DNA of 64,000 nt, taken from the NCBI GenBank assembly GCA_944322755.1, contig CALUPY010000005.1, positions 1 to 64,000 of the forward strand. Reading direction: 5' to 3'. This DNA comes from Candidatus Gastranaerophilales bacterium. Its GTDB lineage: Bacteria; Cyanobacteriota; Vampirovibrionia; Gastranaerophilales; Gastranaerophilaceae. Under the pieces are notes generated by a model. It saw nothing but the letters and a program-made list of their open reading frames with translations, had not been told where the DNA came from and searched no databases. Of the stretch, positions 16,001 through 31,000 are shown piece by piece. Made by a program: the position numbers and the translations under genes. Within the stretch, counting starts at the first letter, position 1; every line of letters starts with the position of its first letter.

Positions 16001-19000
16001 TTACATATTTCTAAGAGCATTTTCCGTGGGGTTAAGAACGAGCCTTGTGAGGGACTGGTTGTACTGGTATTTCAACTTGTCAATCATTTCGTTGACAGCC
16101 TCATACTGTTCTTCCAGCTGTGCAAGGAAGTCCGCAAGCTCAGCCTGATTTGAGGCAAGCGAGTTTTGTTCAAATGCCATGGAGGCTTTGACATTGTTGA
16201 GTTCGCTTGTGTTCATTGCTATCTCGTTCATAATAGACTTGTTGGTAGACTCGAGAAGTTTTGAAGTCGAGGCAAAGTAGCCGTTGGTTTGCAAGGATTC
16301 ATCGAGAGTTTCCCTGAGTCTAGTGAATGTGCCGGCTTCAGCGTTGTTTATAGGCTTTCTGTCATTACCGATAAGAATGCCTTTAACCTTTTCAGGGTCG
16401 TTCATAAACGCATTTATAAACTTGTCTTTGTTGAGCGAAATAGTGACTCTGCCGTCAGAGGACGAAACACCGCCTGAGATAGCGACATTTATACCAATGT
16501 CAGACATCTGGCGCTGAATCTGCCTGTAGGTTCCGACATTGTCTGTGAGGGCTTTTTTGATGTTAACAATAAGCGATTCGAACGCGGCATCACCCTCAAA
16601 CACCTTGTTCTGGGAAAGTCCCATTGCTTCGTTAAACCGTTTTACGAAGGTGTTAAGCTTGTTAAATGCGTTGGTAACAGAGTTTTTCCCGATGTCGATA
16701 GTGCCGGAGCCTGTTGCTTTAAGCGTAAGCCTTATTGCTTCATCGGAACTGTCAGTGTCGACGAGATTTCCGTGCTTGTCGAGAGACACAACGTTTGACT
16801 GTGTCTCAAATTCCTGACCGTTCAGAGTAAATATTGCATTGTCACCGAGTGTCTGGGCGTTTTGAACAATATTAGAACCTGATGTCCAGCCAATCATATC
16901 TGTCAAATTCGTTGTACCTGCTTCAATATTAATACGTGCATCACCGGACGCGGAGTTCGATGTCAGGACGATTCTGTCATTTATAAATTCCGCATAAACC
17001 CCGTTCGGGTCTGTGGAGGAGAAGGCAGCGTTGATTTTGCCCAGCAGCGTTGCAATAGAGTCGTTTTCAGTAACGTTAATATTAGCACCGTTAATTTTAA
17101 AGTTTCCGGCGGTGATACCGATGGTGGAGAGCGAGACAGTGGGATTTGCAACGGCGATTTCGTTGCTGGTAATCACTGTTCTTTCAGCGTCGACACCGTT
17201 TTCGATTTGTGCACCGGAGCTGAGATTTCCGCCCGAGGTGAAGCCGATTTTGTTCGTGAAATCGCTTGTTCCTTTTGTGACAGAGATGCCGCCTGCTGTG
17301 GTTGTTTCGGTGCGGGTTAGAACCATTCTGCCATCAGCATTTATGGTTGCGGCAATACCGAATCCGGAATTGTTAATCTTGCTGATAATAGAATCTATAG
17401 TGTCATACTGTGAAATTTCGATACGCAGAGAGTCAGATATCGAACCATCCGTGTTGACAAGATTTATGTAGAAATCACCGGCACTGAATCCGAGCGTCTG
17501 AACACTGTGAACAGTAGAGTTCGAAGTCAGAGTGGACAGAGAGCCGATTTGAGACGGATTTGCCTGAGAGCCGTTTCTTGTGAAGCCGACGGTTTCAGAG
17601 AAGTCTGATGTGCCGTCAGTTACTTCTATAATGTAGTTTCCTGCTGTTTTTGAACGCAAAGCCAGACTGTTTGTGGAGGCGTCCATAACAGCTGAGATTC
17701 CGAGACTTGAATTCGAAATCATGCTGGAGATGTCAGCGAGGGTTTCGTTGCCGGTGAGCGTAAACGTCTGCGAAACTTTTTGACCGTCCGGATTGGTGAC
17801 AGAGATGATGAAGTCTCCTGCGGAGAATCTCATTGAGTTGTCGAGACCGGTTGTGGAGCCGGTGAGGGTCGAATAGACGTCGCTTGCACCGTTGACACCG
17901 ACGGCATTTCCGCCGAGAGTGCCTGCTGTGAGACCGAGAATCTGGGCGTAGTTTGTCGTTCCATCGTTTATAACAATGGTCGCACCGTTATCAATTTTTG
18001 TTGAGATGACGATTCGTCCGGAATCATCGAGCGAAGCTGTAAAGTCGCTGTCTGCACTGTTGTTGATAAAGTCTATAACATCACCGACCGAGGTGACACC
18101 CTGCTCGACATTGACGTTTAACGTCCTGTGACCGTCAGCGCTTATGGTGAATGCGCCGGAGGTCATGTTGTTAAACGTTCTGTCTGTTGTGAGCCCGTAG
18201 ACAGAGCCTGTTATTTTTGAATAACCCAGTGAACCGAGCTCGGTCGTTGTGTTGTAAGTCCAAGTTTTGCCTTTTAAGCCGACGAGATTGTAGAAGTCGG
18301 TTGTGCCGGAGACGGTTATGTCAGAGGCGTTCTGTCCGACTGTTTTAATCCAGAACCTGTTGAGATTGTCGAGTCCGGCTTCAAATATTCCGCCTTCGTT
18401 GATTTTGTCTATGACGTCCTGAATCCTGTCAGTGGCAAGTACGTCTATGGTTTTTGTTGTCGAACCGGCAGAGATAGTCATAGAGCCGGCTGTCATTGAA
18501 CCGAATATATGGTTTGCGGTGAGGTTTGAGACAGAACCGGTGAGCTGTGATTTTCCGGGGCCTTTTGATTCTGAAGTGTAGTTGGGGTCATAGACCGTAA
18601 CATCTTTTGAGAGCCCTGCCATTTCAACGAATCCAGAGGTATCGTTATCGAAAGTGATTGCTGATGCGTAGTTACCGATAATCTGGAGATAGATTTTGCC
18701 GAGGTTTGTTGTCTCGTCATAATTTACATGGAAATCTATTCTGTCAGCACGGTTTTCGTCGGTAACGTCATCGTGTTCCCAGATGTCATCTTCGCCCGCG
18801 AGTATAGCCTGTTTCATCTTGTTGAGAACGGAGGAAACAGTGTCATTGTATACGATATCTATTGTATAAGTAATATCCGGACGATAGGTAATACTACCGG
18901 TTTCACCCGTTGATTCTCTGGCGTGGAGGGTGAAAGTAAGCTGACCGTCTTTGAGACCCGTGAATATAGAATTAGGTTTCATACCGAAAACCCCGCCGCC

Positions 19001-22000
19001 GTCTGTCTGGGTTTCATATATAAAGTAACCCTGATCACCTGTCTCAGTCTGTGAAGACGGGCCTGTCGAACGGTCTACAGCTACGAGTCCGAGGCGCTGT
19101 GTCAGGTCTGTAGTCGTAACCTGCGTGTCAGTCGGAGTCTGGATAGTGGATTCAATGTAGAATCTGCCTTCTTCATCGAGGTCAGCCTTGTATGCGCCGT
19201 TGGTCTGTGAGTAGACTTTGTTTATAATATCCTGAATAGTGTCAGTCGAAGAAATCGAGACATTGAAAGTACCGTTGCCGCCTGATATCCGGAAGGTTTC
19301 GGCCGTGAGGTTGCCGAGCAGGTGACCTTTTGTAAGGTTTTTAACAGAACCTGTCAGACGGTCATAGCCCCAGGACTCGATGACAGGGTCATTGTTTTCT
19401 GCATAATTGTGTCCGTTCGAGGTCAAGCCGGCAAGATGCGTAAAGTTTCCGGTGTCATTTTTAACGGAAATTGTTTCGGATTGTGCCGAATTGTAGACAT
19501 CGGAGGTTATGACGATTCTGCCCTGAGAGTCGAGTTTTGCAGAATAGGAGGCTGTATAGTAGATTCTGCCTGACGAATCAGTGTAGGCTGTGCCGTAGAG
19601 GTCATATTCTTCTTCATCATAGACTTTGTCAGAGAAGGGGTCTGTGATATATTTGCCCGTATCATATACGTAAGTACCCTGCATCTGGCTCAAGATGTAG
19701 TCTATGGTCGAACCTGCCGAGTAGGTGATAGTTTTCAGGAGCCTGTTGCCGAGATACAGGTCAAAGGAGCCGCCCTCCTGCAGAGCAAACGAGAAGTCAC
19801 CGTACAGGTCAGTGCGTGAACCGGTCAGAGTGTCGGTCTTTTTCGTGATACCGTTCCAGTCATCGTCAGATTTGTTCGTTCTGTTGGCGGAGCCGTTGGT
19901 GCCGGATGTCGCAATACCGAGAAGTTTCGCAGCGTTGCCGGTATCGGAGATGGTGACTTTTCCGTAGTATCCGTCTGTAACAATGCTCGTACCGTCCGAG
20001 CTGACTGACTCAATACCTGTCGAGTTACGCAGGGACTGGAGTATGGAGTTTATGGAAGTCGTAGACGAATAGGAGAACGAAGCAATGTTTCCGAAGTAAG
20101 AAGAGCTAATCGTTATCGTACCGCCCTGCTGGCCTGCAAAATGGGTGTTGAATGTAGAGGAGTTGTACGAAGTGGAGGACTGGATTTTTCCGTTCGTGTA
20201 CTGGTCTACTACGTGGGTCGAGGATACATTTCTGTAGGTCAGACCGACAGAGTATTTGAATCCGGGTGCATTGTAGTATCCTTCTCTTGTATCTGTAGAA
20301 TAAGTTGTTGAGTAGTCTTTTGTCCAGTAGGTTTCGTAGTACCAGGTACGCGAGTATACGTGCTGGTTTCTGACTCTGTCAGACGGGTCAGAGATGGTGT
20401 TTCCATATCCGGTGTCTCTGGTAGACCAGGCGGAGTCTTGTGTACGTTCTTGATATGAACCGGAATACCATGTGGTTAGATTCGTTTCTATGGACGTCTG
20501 GTATGTCGTGGAGGTGGTGAGGGTTTCTGTTTTTTTGTCACCTTCAACCCATGTAGATGTCGTTGTTGATTTATAAATATGGGCAGCCCAGTCATACCCA
20601 CCTGAACTATTTGCCCAAGAACTACCAACATAAGTATATCCTGAACCATAACCACTTCCCGCGCTGTTTAGTGCAGAATCTGCGGCACTTTGACTAGAGG
20701 CAGAACCGTTTATTGTCGTAACCCATTCACTTGTAACATTGGTAGTATAATATCCGTCAGAACCGGTTGTTTTTACCGTTGTACCATAAGTCGTACCCGT
20801 CGTATGAGTGGTTTTGTTGGTTTCAATGGATGAGGTATAGGACTGGTTGCGGTATTTGTCACCGGAGAAGGTTGATTTTGTGGTGCTTGCGCCCCATGTT
20901 CTGTCTGTCCAGATTTCGTCCTGATATTTGTATTCATAAGTAGTACCGTATTCAACGCTGGTGTCGTAGGAGTAGTTGTCCGCACCGGAATGATCTTTTG
21001 ACAAATCCCAGTCGTCAGTCTTTTCAGACCAGTAGTCATATGAATATTCCCAGTGATTTCTGTAAACACCTGCTGTGACGCTGCCGGAGGAGACGGAATA
21101 TCCGGCAAGTCCGAGCACTCTCGCTGCGTCTCCTGACGCAGTGACAGAAGCAGCAGTCGAAGAAGCTGACGAAGCGGAATTCGACTGGCGTTTCAGCATG
21201 ATGACGAGTTTTCCGTTGTCCCAGCCTGCTGTTGCAACGCTTGAATAACTGTTGTTTATCTTGTCAATGACGCCCTGTACTGTCAAACCTGAAACATCGA
21301 CCATCGTGCCGTTGAGGTTTACGGAACCGGATTTTATTGTACCGCCGTCGTTTTTGACGGTGGAAGTAACAACAGCGTGATAGTGATATCCGTTGTCGTC
21401 GCCTTTTTCAGTGTTTGCTGTAGATGATGCGACAGAGTATGCATCCAGACCCGTGATATGTTCAAAATCACCGGTGCCTTGAATTGTGTACTTAATCGTG
21501 TCACCTTCACCTGCGGTGTTTGCGCCGCCGTTTGTGTTGTATTTTGATTTGTCGTCAGCGTTCTGGTCATCAATCTGAGTCAGGACAAACTGGCCGTTTA
21601 TCAGGGAGGCTTTGACTTTTGTTGTGGAGGCTTCTGCATTAATCTGGTCGATTGCCTCGGCTATCGTGATTTTTCCGTCACCGTTTGAGTCTCTGAATGT
21701 AATAGTTCTCGCTACAGACGCAAGGTCGCCCGTGCCGGTCATTGTATCAACGCCCGTGAATCCGGGTCTTTCCCTTGTCATCCAGATAGTTATGGAGTTT
21801 TCGCCGAGAATCTGGTCTGTCAGAGTCAGCCCTGATGTTCCGCCGGTAATAGTCGCAGGATCTTTTCTTTCCTGTGATTTGTCGCCGTCCAGCGTCGTCT
21901 GAGTAGCCATACCGACTACACGTCCAAAGTCCCCGGCCACGCCGTCAACTTTTTCCATGCTTATTTTTATATCAAACGGACCAACAGCACGGCTTATCAG

Positions 22001-25000
22001 CTCGAATTTTCCGTCTTCGGTAATCTGAGCTTTTACATACCAGTTCGAGTTATTTATTGTATCCATTGCGGACTGGAGGGTGCCGGCTTTCAGGGTGTAT
22101 GTTTTTGAGGTATCTACGCCTGCGTCGTTTTTGTATGAAATTGTTATAATACTTTCGAGAATCTGGGTTGTGTTAGTGACATTGTTTGTACCTGTCAACT
22201 TCGAGAAGGTCTGACCTACGTTTTCACCGTCAGAGGTTGTGCCGGAAACGCCGGATGAGGGGGATGTGCTCATTAAGCTTATTGACCTTGACTGCCGTGT
22301 CGGCGTCATTATGCCCGATGTCGAGATGGAGCCTGTGTATGTTCCGCCGTAGACAGATATGCCGTAGAAGTCCGCAAAGCCCGAGGTGTCGGAGATTACG
22401 TTGAGGCTGGAAGTATTTTCGGCGGTTATTGTAATTTTTCCGCCGCTGTTTATTGCTGCCTGCAATCCTGCTGCATTCATCTTTTCAATGACTTTAGAGA
22501 CAGTGTCTGTTGCTGAAATCGCAATGGATATGCCGTTGGAGAAGTTTATTGTACCGTCTTTTTGACCCCAGAACGCTGCGTCCGCAAAGTCTCTTGTGTC
22601 CACGGAGCCGGTGATAGTAGAGCTCGATGCGCCGCCTTCTGAACCTTTTATTGTCTCTGTTTCGGCGGTAAGTGAACCGGCATGGAATGTCTGGCTGCTG
22701 CCGAGTCCGTACATCTCTGAAAATCCGGTTGTATCAGAGGTGACCTTGAGGTTAAGTGTGCCGTCCGCCGTGATTTCAATCTTTCCGTCTGCGTTAATTG
22801 AGGCTTTGAATCCGGCATTGTTCAATTTTTGTAGCACTGTGTTAAGGTCGTCAGCTGCGTTAATGCTTACGGTCGTGCCGTTCGAGAAGGTTATGCTTCC
22901 GGACTGCTGGCCTGTGAATGCATCGCCTGAATATGTTCTTGTGTCGACAGCACCGGTGAGGGTCGATGAGGTGTCGGCGCCTGCGTCTGCAATCTGGGTG
23001 TTCTGCTCGGGTGAGCCTGAGTAGTAGACGCTATTCGTTTTTAGGCCGTAAAAGTCTGTGAATCCTGTTGTGTCGGATGTGACTGAAAGGTCTGATGCAC
23101 CTGTTGCTGTGATTTCTATCTTTCCGTCAGCGTTTATAGAGGCCTGCAAGCCTGCGTCGTTGATTTTTTGGAGCACTTGCGCGAGTGTGTCAGTTGAATT
23201 TATATTTACGGTCGTACCGTTGGAGAATGAGATAGTGCCTGTGTTTTGGCCGTAGAACGCACCGCCTGAGAGTTCCAGTGTATTTACGGAGCCTGTCAGC
23301 GTGCTTTCACCGGCGTCAATAACTATCTCTGAACTGTTGACAGAGCCGCCATATACACCGCCTGCAGATGTCAGACCGTAGAAGTCAGCAAAGCCTGTTG
23401 TATCTGATTCGACCATCAGGTCCTGAGCATTTTCCGCTGTAATCTGTATTTTTCCTTCGGCATTTATTATTGCGGTGACGCCCTCGATTGCGTTCAGTTT
23501 GTTCAGAACGTCCGTGCGGTTGTCGGTTGCGGAAATTTCGACTGACATGCCGTTTGTGAATTTCAAGATACCGTCTTTTTGACCCCAGAATGCCGCGTCA
23601 ACATAGTCACTTGTGTCTACGCCGCCTGTGAGTGTGGAGGTTGCGGGAGCCAACTCGCCTTCTGTTTTAGTTGAAGTGAAGCCGGTGTAGGTTTTTCCGC
23701 TCTCGCTCAAGCCGTAGAAGTCAGCAAAGCCCGATGTGTCAGAAGTTATTTCAAGGGACAGGGCGTTATCAGAGTAGATACGTATTCTGCCGTTTTCGTC
23801 AAGTTCAGCAAATACACCGGTGGCGCCAGTGACAAATTCAGTTCCGCTGTCCTCCGGCGTGTCTGCATCAGAGCCGGCTTCTACATGACTGCCGTTGTCG
23901 CCAAAATCGCCCCATATAGTACCGGTGCCGAGGTCGTTTATTTTTTCGATTATATCAGAGCGTGTGTCTGTGGCGGAGATGTTTATTGTGACGTCAAAGC
24001 CGTCGGCAGTACCGTCGTCAACATGGATAGTCATGGTGCCGGACTGCTGACCCCAGAACGCCGCATCAGTCATCGAACCGGCATCAACAGAGCCCGTAAG
24101 GGAGGAGGAGAAGGTGTCTGTTGAACCTCCGCTAGAAGATGAACCAGGAGACTTAAAGGCAGGCATTCCTCCAGAGAAGTCCCAGATATTTTCATCCCAT
24201 CCGGCGTCTATAAATGTCTGAGCATTTGAGAATTCGGAGGTTGTGATGCCTTGATTGTTGCTTTCGACACCAATACTAGAACCGCTGTCTTGATTATACA
24301 TTCCCGATTCTATATATTCAGTATTCCAGAATGAATTAACTACTGTATCAGCATTATTTCCAACTAATCCGCCTACTTGAACATTCGTTCCGGTAACACT
24401 TCCGGATGCAAAACAATTTTCTATAGAACCGGAATTAACGCCGGTGATACCACCAACACATTGTCCGCCGCTAGTATCACCTATAAAATAGCTGTTTTTT
24501 ATAATTCCACTAGAACTTCTTCCAACAAGTCCTCCTGTTGCATAGCCACCATTAATAGTACCTGTGACATAACAATTAGAAATTTCTATTGCGGTATTCG
24601 TAGAATTGCTTTCTACTTTACCTGCTAAGCCACCAACAGCACTATTTCCAGAAATATTAACATTTTCTAAGCCTACATTTTTAATAGAAGCTCCTCTTCC
24701 AATGAAGCCAAACAGACCAATCCTGTTTTCGTCAGCTCTATCAATAGTCAGATTTTTTATAACATGTCCGTTACCGTTAAATTCGGCTTGAAAACTGGAA
24801 GATAAATCACCTATAGGATCCCAATTAGCATATCCGGACAGGTCAATGTCATTCATCAGGATATATTTGCCTATGATGTCTCCGTCAGCATTAACATTGT
24901 TCCTTATGTTATCCAGGTCTTGGGCTGTTTTGATTATTGTATAACCTTGTGCAATTGCTTCTTCTTCGCTCAATCGAACTATACCCGTAGCTGCGCTGCT

Positions 25001-28000
25001 GCCTGTATCAGGGGTACTTTCAGCAGAAACAATAATTTCTTCTGAATGAATTTCTCCATCATATGTATTGACTTTACTTCGTAATCCATAAAAATCAGAG
25101 AAGTTCGTAATATCTTGTGTTATGCGTAAGCCCTCTTCACCTGATATAGAAATTTTGCCGTCAATTATGTTGACGTCAAGACCGATATTCTCCATTTTTT
25201 GAAGAATAATAGTACGTGAATCATTTTCATTAACGTTTATATGTTTTCCGTTAGAAAAATATATACTTCCGGTTTTCTGTCCGTAGAACGCATTGTCTGC
25301 CATGCCTGTCACATTGACCGAGCCGGTTATGGTCGTGCTGCCCGGATTTCCTACGGTTGTAGTTGAAATATCCTGATTTCCTGTGTAGATGGTTTTTTCG
25401 GAATCAAGACCGTAGAAGTCAGCAAAGCCCGATGTGTCTGAGGTTATTTCAAGTGACAGGGCGTTATCAGAGTAGATTCGTATTCTGCCGTTTTCGTCAA
25501 GTTCGGCAAATACGCCGGTGCCTTTTTTCCAAATACTTTCGCCGGTCTCTTTGATTTCTGTTTCAGTGCCTGCTGGTACATGTCCAGTCTCACCTTCGCT
25601 TGGCCAGTCCGAAATTGTTATATCTTTTCCGAGGTCGTTTATTTTTTCGATTATATCAGAGCGTGTGTCTGTTGCGGAGATGTTTATTGTGACGTCAAAG
25701 CCGTCGGCAGTACCGTCGTCGACGTGAATAGTCAAAACACCGTTTTTCTGATTCCAGAAATAATTGTCAGCCATGTTTGTAGTAGAAACAGAGCCTGTGA
25801 TGGTAGTTTTGTTAACGGGAGTGCTGCCTTCTGAACTGTCCGCAGCTGCGCTCTGAACTTTGAGAACAGGAGCTGAGCCTGAAAAATCCCACACATCCTC
25901 AGACCATCCGGCGTCGATGAATGTCTGTGCATTGGACATTTGGGACGAAGTAAGCCCCTGACCTCCAAAGCTTGATGACTGACCGGATTTTTGTGTATCC
26001 CAGAAGGAATTTGTTATTTTTGATTCGTTTTCCGTGTAACCCGACAAACCGCCTGTTTTTGTACTATCAGTACCAGTGACTCGACCTGACGAGTAACTGT
26101 TTTCTATATAACCTTCTGTACCGCCGGTCAGGCCGCCGACAGCAATACTGCCTGAAACATTACCGGTTGCGTAAGAATTTGATATGGAAGAAGAACTTCC
26201 ATAATTTTGCCCTACCAGACCGCCTATATAATACTGTGAGCCTGTGACATTGCCGGTTGCGTAAGAATTTTCGACAGCACCGTAATTGTTTTCGCCGACA
26301 AGACCACCTACATATGATGTTCCTGTGACGTCGACTTGGGCATAGCTGTTCAGGATTGTTGTTGTTTTGGGCAGGTTAAATGAGTCATTGAATCCGACAA
26401 GTCCGCCGACATAGTCATCACCACTTACTGTTCCTGTTGCATAACAGTTGGTGATTTCACCTTTGTTTTGACCGACAAGTGCACCGGCTACTGCTTTTGA
26501 TGCATTTATATTTACATTTTCAAGCCCGACATTTTTGATTATGCTATTCGGCCCGGTTTCTGAGAATAGTCCTGCGTACATTACGGAGTTGTCATTTATT
26601 GTAAGGTTCTTTATCACATAACCGTTTCCGTCAAATGTTCCGTTAAATAGACCTATCGGTGCCCAGTTTGATTCGGATGACAAATCTATGTCGTTCATAA
26701 GTATATATTTGCCCGACATATTGTTTCTGATATTGTCAAGGTCATCTGCTGTCTTTATTATTGTATAGCCCTGTGCAATGGCTTCGGATTCGGTGAGTCT
26801 GTCTACTTCCGAAATGAACCCAACAGAATCAATGGCAGATGTACTACTTCCGGTGCCCGGAGCAGTTTCGCTTGTGATTTCTGCAGCTTCGACAGTATAG
26901 TCGCCCAGTCCTGTAACACGCGCAAAGTCGCCTGTGGCAGAGATTTTAACATCACCGTTGATTGTGAACTTTCCATCTGTAATAGAGGCTTGATACTTTG
27001 GCACCATCGAGTTTATGAAAGAAATTATTTGATTTATAGTTTTTCCTTTTGTTTCCAGCCCATCGATTGCGGTGCCTTCTCCTTCTATACTGATAGTACC
27101 GCTAAGTATATACTCATCACCGGTGAGATTTTGCGATGAGCCCTGGACAAAGGTCAGAGTTTCTTCTGTCGACGGTGTTGTCTGCGATGCAGCTGAGCCT
27201 ACTCTGTAATCACCCATGCCCGTAACACGCGCAAAGTCTCCGGATACAGCAATCGAGACAGAGCCGTTTTTGCTGTCTATTGTGAATTTTCCGTCAGTGA
27301 TAGAAGCTGTAATGCCGGATATGTTCTGGGCATTTATTTCATCGGCAATCTGCTGAAGAGTTTTGCCTTTTGTTTTTATTTCTGCGCCGTTACCGACCTT
27401 AATCGTGCCGCCGACGATTGTTTCGTTGCCGGTAAGCCCTGTACTGCTGCCTGTGTAACGGGTTATCAATGTAACGTCCGCGTCATCAGCCGTAACCCTG
27501 TCGACGACATAGTCATCGAGTCCTGTTACCCTTGCAAGGTCGCCTGTTGCAACGACAGCGACCTCTCCATTTTCGCTTGTGATAGTAAATCTGCCGTCCG
27601 TGATGGATGCGGTTATGCCAGTAAGTTTTTGAGCATTAACCTCATTAACTATCTGCTGGATTGTTTTTCCGGTTGCGTCAATAACAGTGCCGTTTCCGAC
27701 TTTCAATGTTCCGCCGAGCACCAGCTCACTTCCGGTTAAGGATGTCTGAGAACCCTGCATAATAGTGTTTACATCAACAATTATTTCTTCCTGAATAGTT
27801 GATATAGAAGAAGAACCGCTGTAATTTGTATCAGTTTCACCAAGTCCGTAGAAGCCGGTGAATCCTGTATCATCAGACGTGACTTTCAAGTCTGCGGTGT
27901 CTTTGGCTGTTATTGTGATATGTCCGTTTTCGTCGATAGCTGCTGTGAGTCCGGCGTTGTTGAGTTTTTGAAGGACATCCGAGCGTGTGTCAGATTCTGA

Positions 28001-31000
28001 AATAGTTATGCTGGCGCCGTTAGAGAAGGTGATTGTGCTGGCAGTCTGTCCCCAGAATGCAGCGTCGTTCAGGTCTGTAACATCGACAGAGCCGGTAAGG
28101 GTAGAGGATTCCGGCACAGTAGAAGCTTCTTCGAAAGTAGTTTCGAATCCGCCGCTGTAAACCGTATCAGTATTGAGCAAACCGTACATTGCGGCAAATC
28201 CCGTGTCGTCAGATGCAACGCTCAAATCCTTTGCACCCTCTTTTGAAATGGAGATTCTGCCGCTTGCGTCTATTTCTGCGGTGAGACCGGCAGCGTTGAT
28301 TTTCTGAATAACCGTATTCAGGTCATCGTTCGCGCCTATGGTTACGTTCGTACCGTCAGAGAAGGAGATTGTGCCTGACTGCTGACCGTAGAAGGCTTCG
28401 CCGGTGAATCCGGAGGTATCAACAGAGCCGGTAATTTTTGCAATATCCTGTGTCGAATTTCCTGAGTTCTGGTCTTTCAAGGCTGGAGCAGAGCCGGAGA
28501 AATCCCAGATGGATTCGTCCCAGCCGGCATTTACGAACATAGTCAAATCAGCAAAATCCGATGAGGTTATACCTGTTCCGCCGGCGCTTGTGTCCTGACC
28601 GGTGGAGTCAACTGCCCAGAATGAGTTAGTGACCGTTGTATTCGAAATAAAACTTCCTATCAAGCCGCCGACATCGCTTACGCCCGTCACAGAACCCATT
28701 GCATAGCTGTTTTCCACAGTTTCATCCTGAGTTGCGCCAATTAAACCGCCAACTCGATTTGTTCCGGTGACATTACCTGTTGCATATGTATTTTTGATAG
28801 AGAATCCGCTTGTATTCGCACTCATGCCGATAAGACCGCCGACTCCGTATTCGCCTGACACATTTCCGGTTGCATAAGAATTAGAAATATTTCCGGCTGC
28901 ATTTGCACCGAGTAAACCGCCTGCATAATTTTTACTTTCAACTTCTGCCGAGGACCAGGAGTCGGTGATAGTTCCGCCAAAATAGTTCAAGCCAATCAAA
29001 CCGCCTGCATTCGCCAATACAGTACTATCCGAGGCATCAGGGTCTGTATTTCTTACAACACCTGTCGAATAAGAGTTAGAAACAACGCCATAAGCGACGT
29101 TTGCACCGACAAGTGCGCCTGTTGCTCCGTATCCAGAGATATATACATTTTCAAGTCCTACATTTTTGATTGTACCCTGGTTCATTCCGAACAAACCGAC
29201 AGATTCTGATGTTGTATCATTAATCGTAAGATTTTTGATAACAAACCCATTTCCGTCAAATATTCCCTCAAACACATCTGAACCGCCTATCGCAGTAAAG
29301 TTTAAGACGCTGCTCATATCTATATCGTTCATCAGAATATATTTACCTTCCAAATCGTCATTTATTTTCAGAAGGTCTTCTGCTGTTTTTATTACGGTAT
29401 AGCCCTGTGCTATTGCATCAGCTTCTGAAATTTTGTCGACAGATGTGATAAAATCGCGTGAAACAGAAACATTCTGAACTATATACGAGGATATTCCGGT
29501 AACTCTGGCAGCATCACCCGTCGCCTGAACATTAACAATACCTGATGTACTTTCTATCGTGAATCTGCCGTCTTTCAATGATACACTCAAGCCTTCAATA
29601 TTCAGCGCATTTATTTCATCTATAACCTGATTCAGAGTTTTTCCGGCAGCGTCAATCACGGAATCAGCGATTTCAATAGTTCCGCTCACAAATTTTTCAT
29701 TTCCTGTAAGAGAATCCGAAGCCCCCTGCATTGTAACACTGTTCGTTGTTTCCTGAGATGAAGAAATGCTGCCGGAATAGTTTTTGTCAGTGGATAACAG
29801 ACCATAAAATTCTGCAAATCTCGATGTGTCAGAGACAATACTCAAACCGCCGCTGCCTTCTTTTGATATTTGTATTGCTCCGTCTGAGAGAATGACGGTT
29901 TTCAGTCCTGCTTCGTTAATTTTTTTGAGAACTTGTGCTCTGGTGTCATTTGCCGAAATATTTACAACTGTGCCGTCAGAGAATGTCAAAACACCGTCTT
30001 TCTGCCCGTAGAAAGCATTGTTTGAAAATCCCTGAGTATTTACAGTTCCTTCTAAGTAACTGTTTTTTTCGAGATTTATTTCTTCATTTTCTTCAGGTTC
30101 TCTGCTTCCGGGGATAATTTCTCCGACACCGATTTCGAGTTCACCGTCATAAGTAATTACGTCAGATAACCCGTAAAAATCAGTAAAGCCGGTGTTGTCG
30201 GATGTAACCGAGAGTTTGTCTGTTTTGGAAGAAGTCAGAAGTATTCTGCCTTTGTCGTCTATTTGTGCGGATAATCCGGCTGCGTTTATTTTATCAAGAA
30301 CTGTGTTGAGATTGTCTGTTGCATCGATAGTGACGTTTGTGCCGTCCGAGAATGAGATTGTGCCGGACTGTTGACCAGTAAAGTAATCGCCGGACAAATC
30401 TGTTGTATCAACAGAGCCGAGTATGCTATGTGTGCCGAATATTCTAAGTTCCGGTGTTCCTGCAGAAAAATCCCAGACTGATTCATCCCAGCCTGTGTCT
30501 GTGAATGTGGATGGATTAGAAAGCTCGCCTGTTGTCTTGCCGGTAACGTTTGTTATGGTAATTTCACCATAATTTTCTATACAAATAGCATCTATATTAG
30601 ATTCATCTGTATTCCAGTATACATTGGAAAAGTCACTTGAATTTTCTGATGCGTCGAATTGGCCTATTAAAGTTTTATAACCATCATAAGCATTTACTGA
30701 ACCTGCCACATATACATTAGAAACATTCGTACCGCTGTACATAGCGCCAAAAAGAGCACCGCTTTGAGAGTGTTCATCAGAATCAAGTGTCTCTTCACCC
30801 TTGACCGTGACATCTACATCAACATAAGCATTTGTAACAGTACTGGCATCTGAACCATAAGTTCCCAAACAGCCCAGAAGTCCACCTGCATAAACCCTTG
30901 TAGCTGTCACAGAACCTGTTACATAGATATTAGATATAATTGTATTATTATAAGCTTGGCTTGCCAATGAACCAACACCCATATAACCTTCGATATCAAC

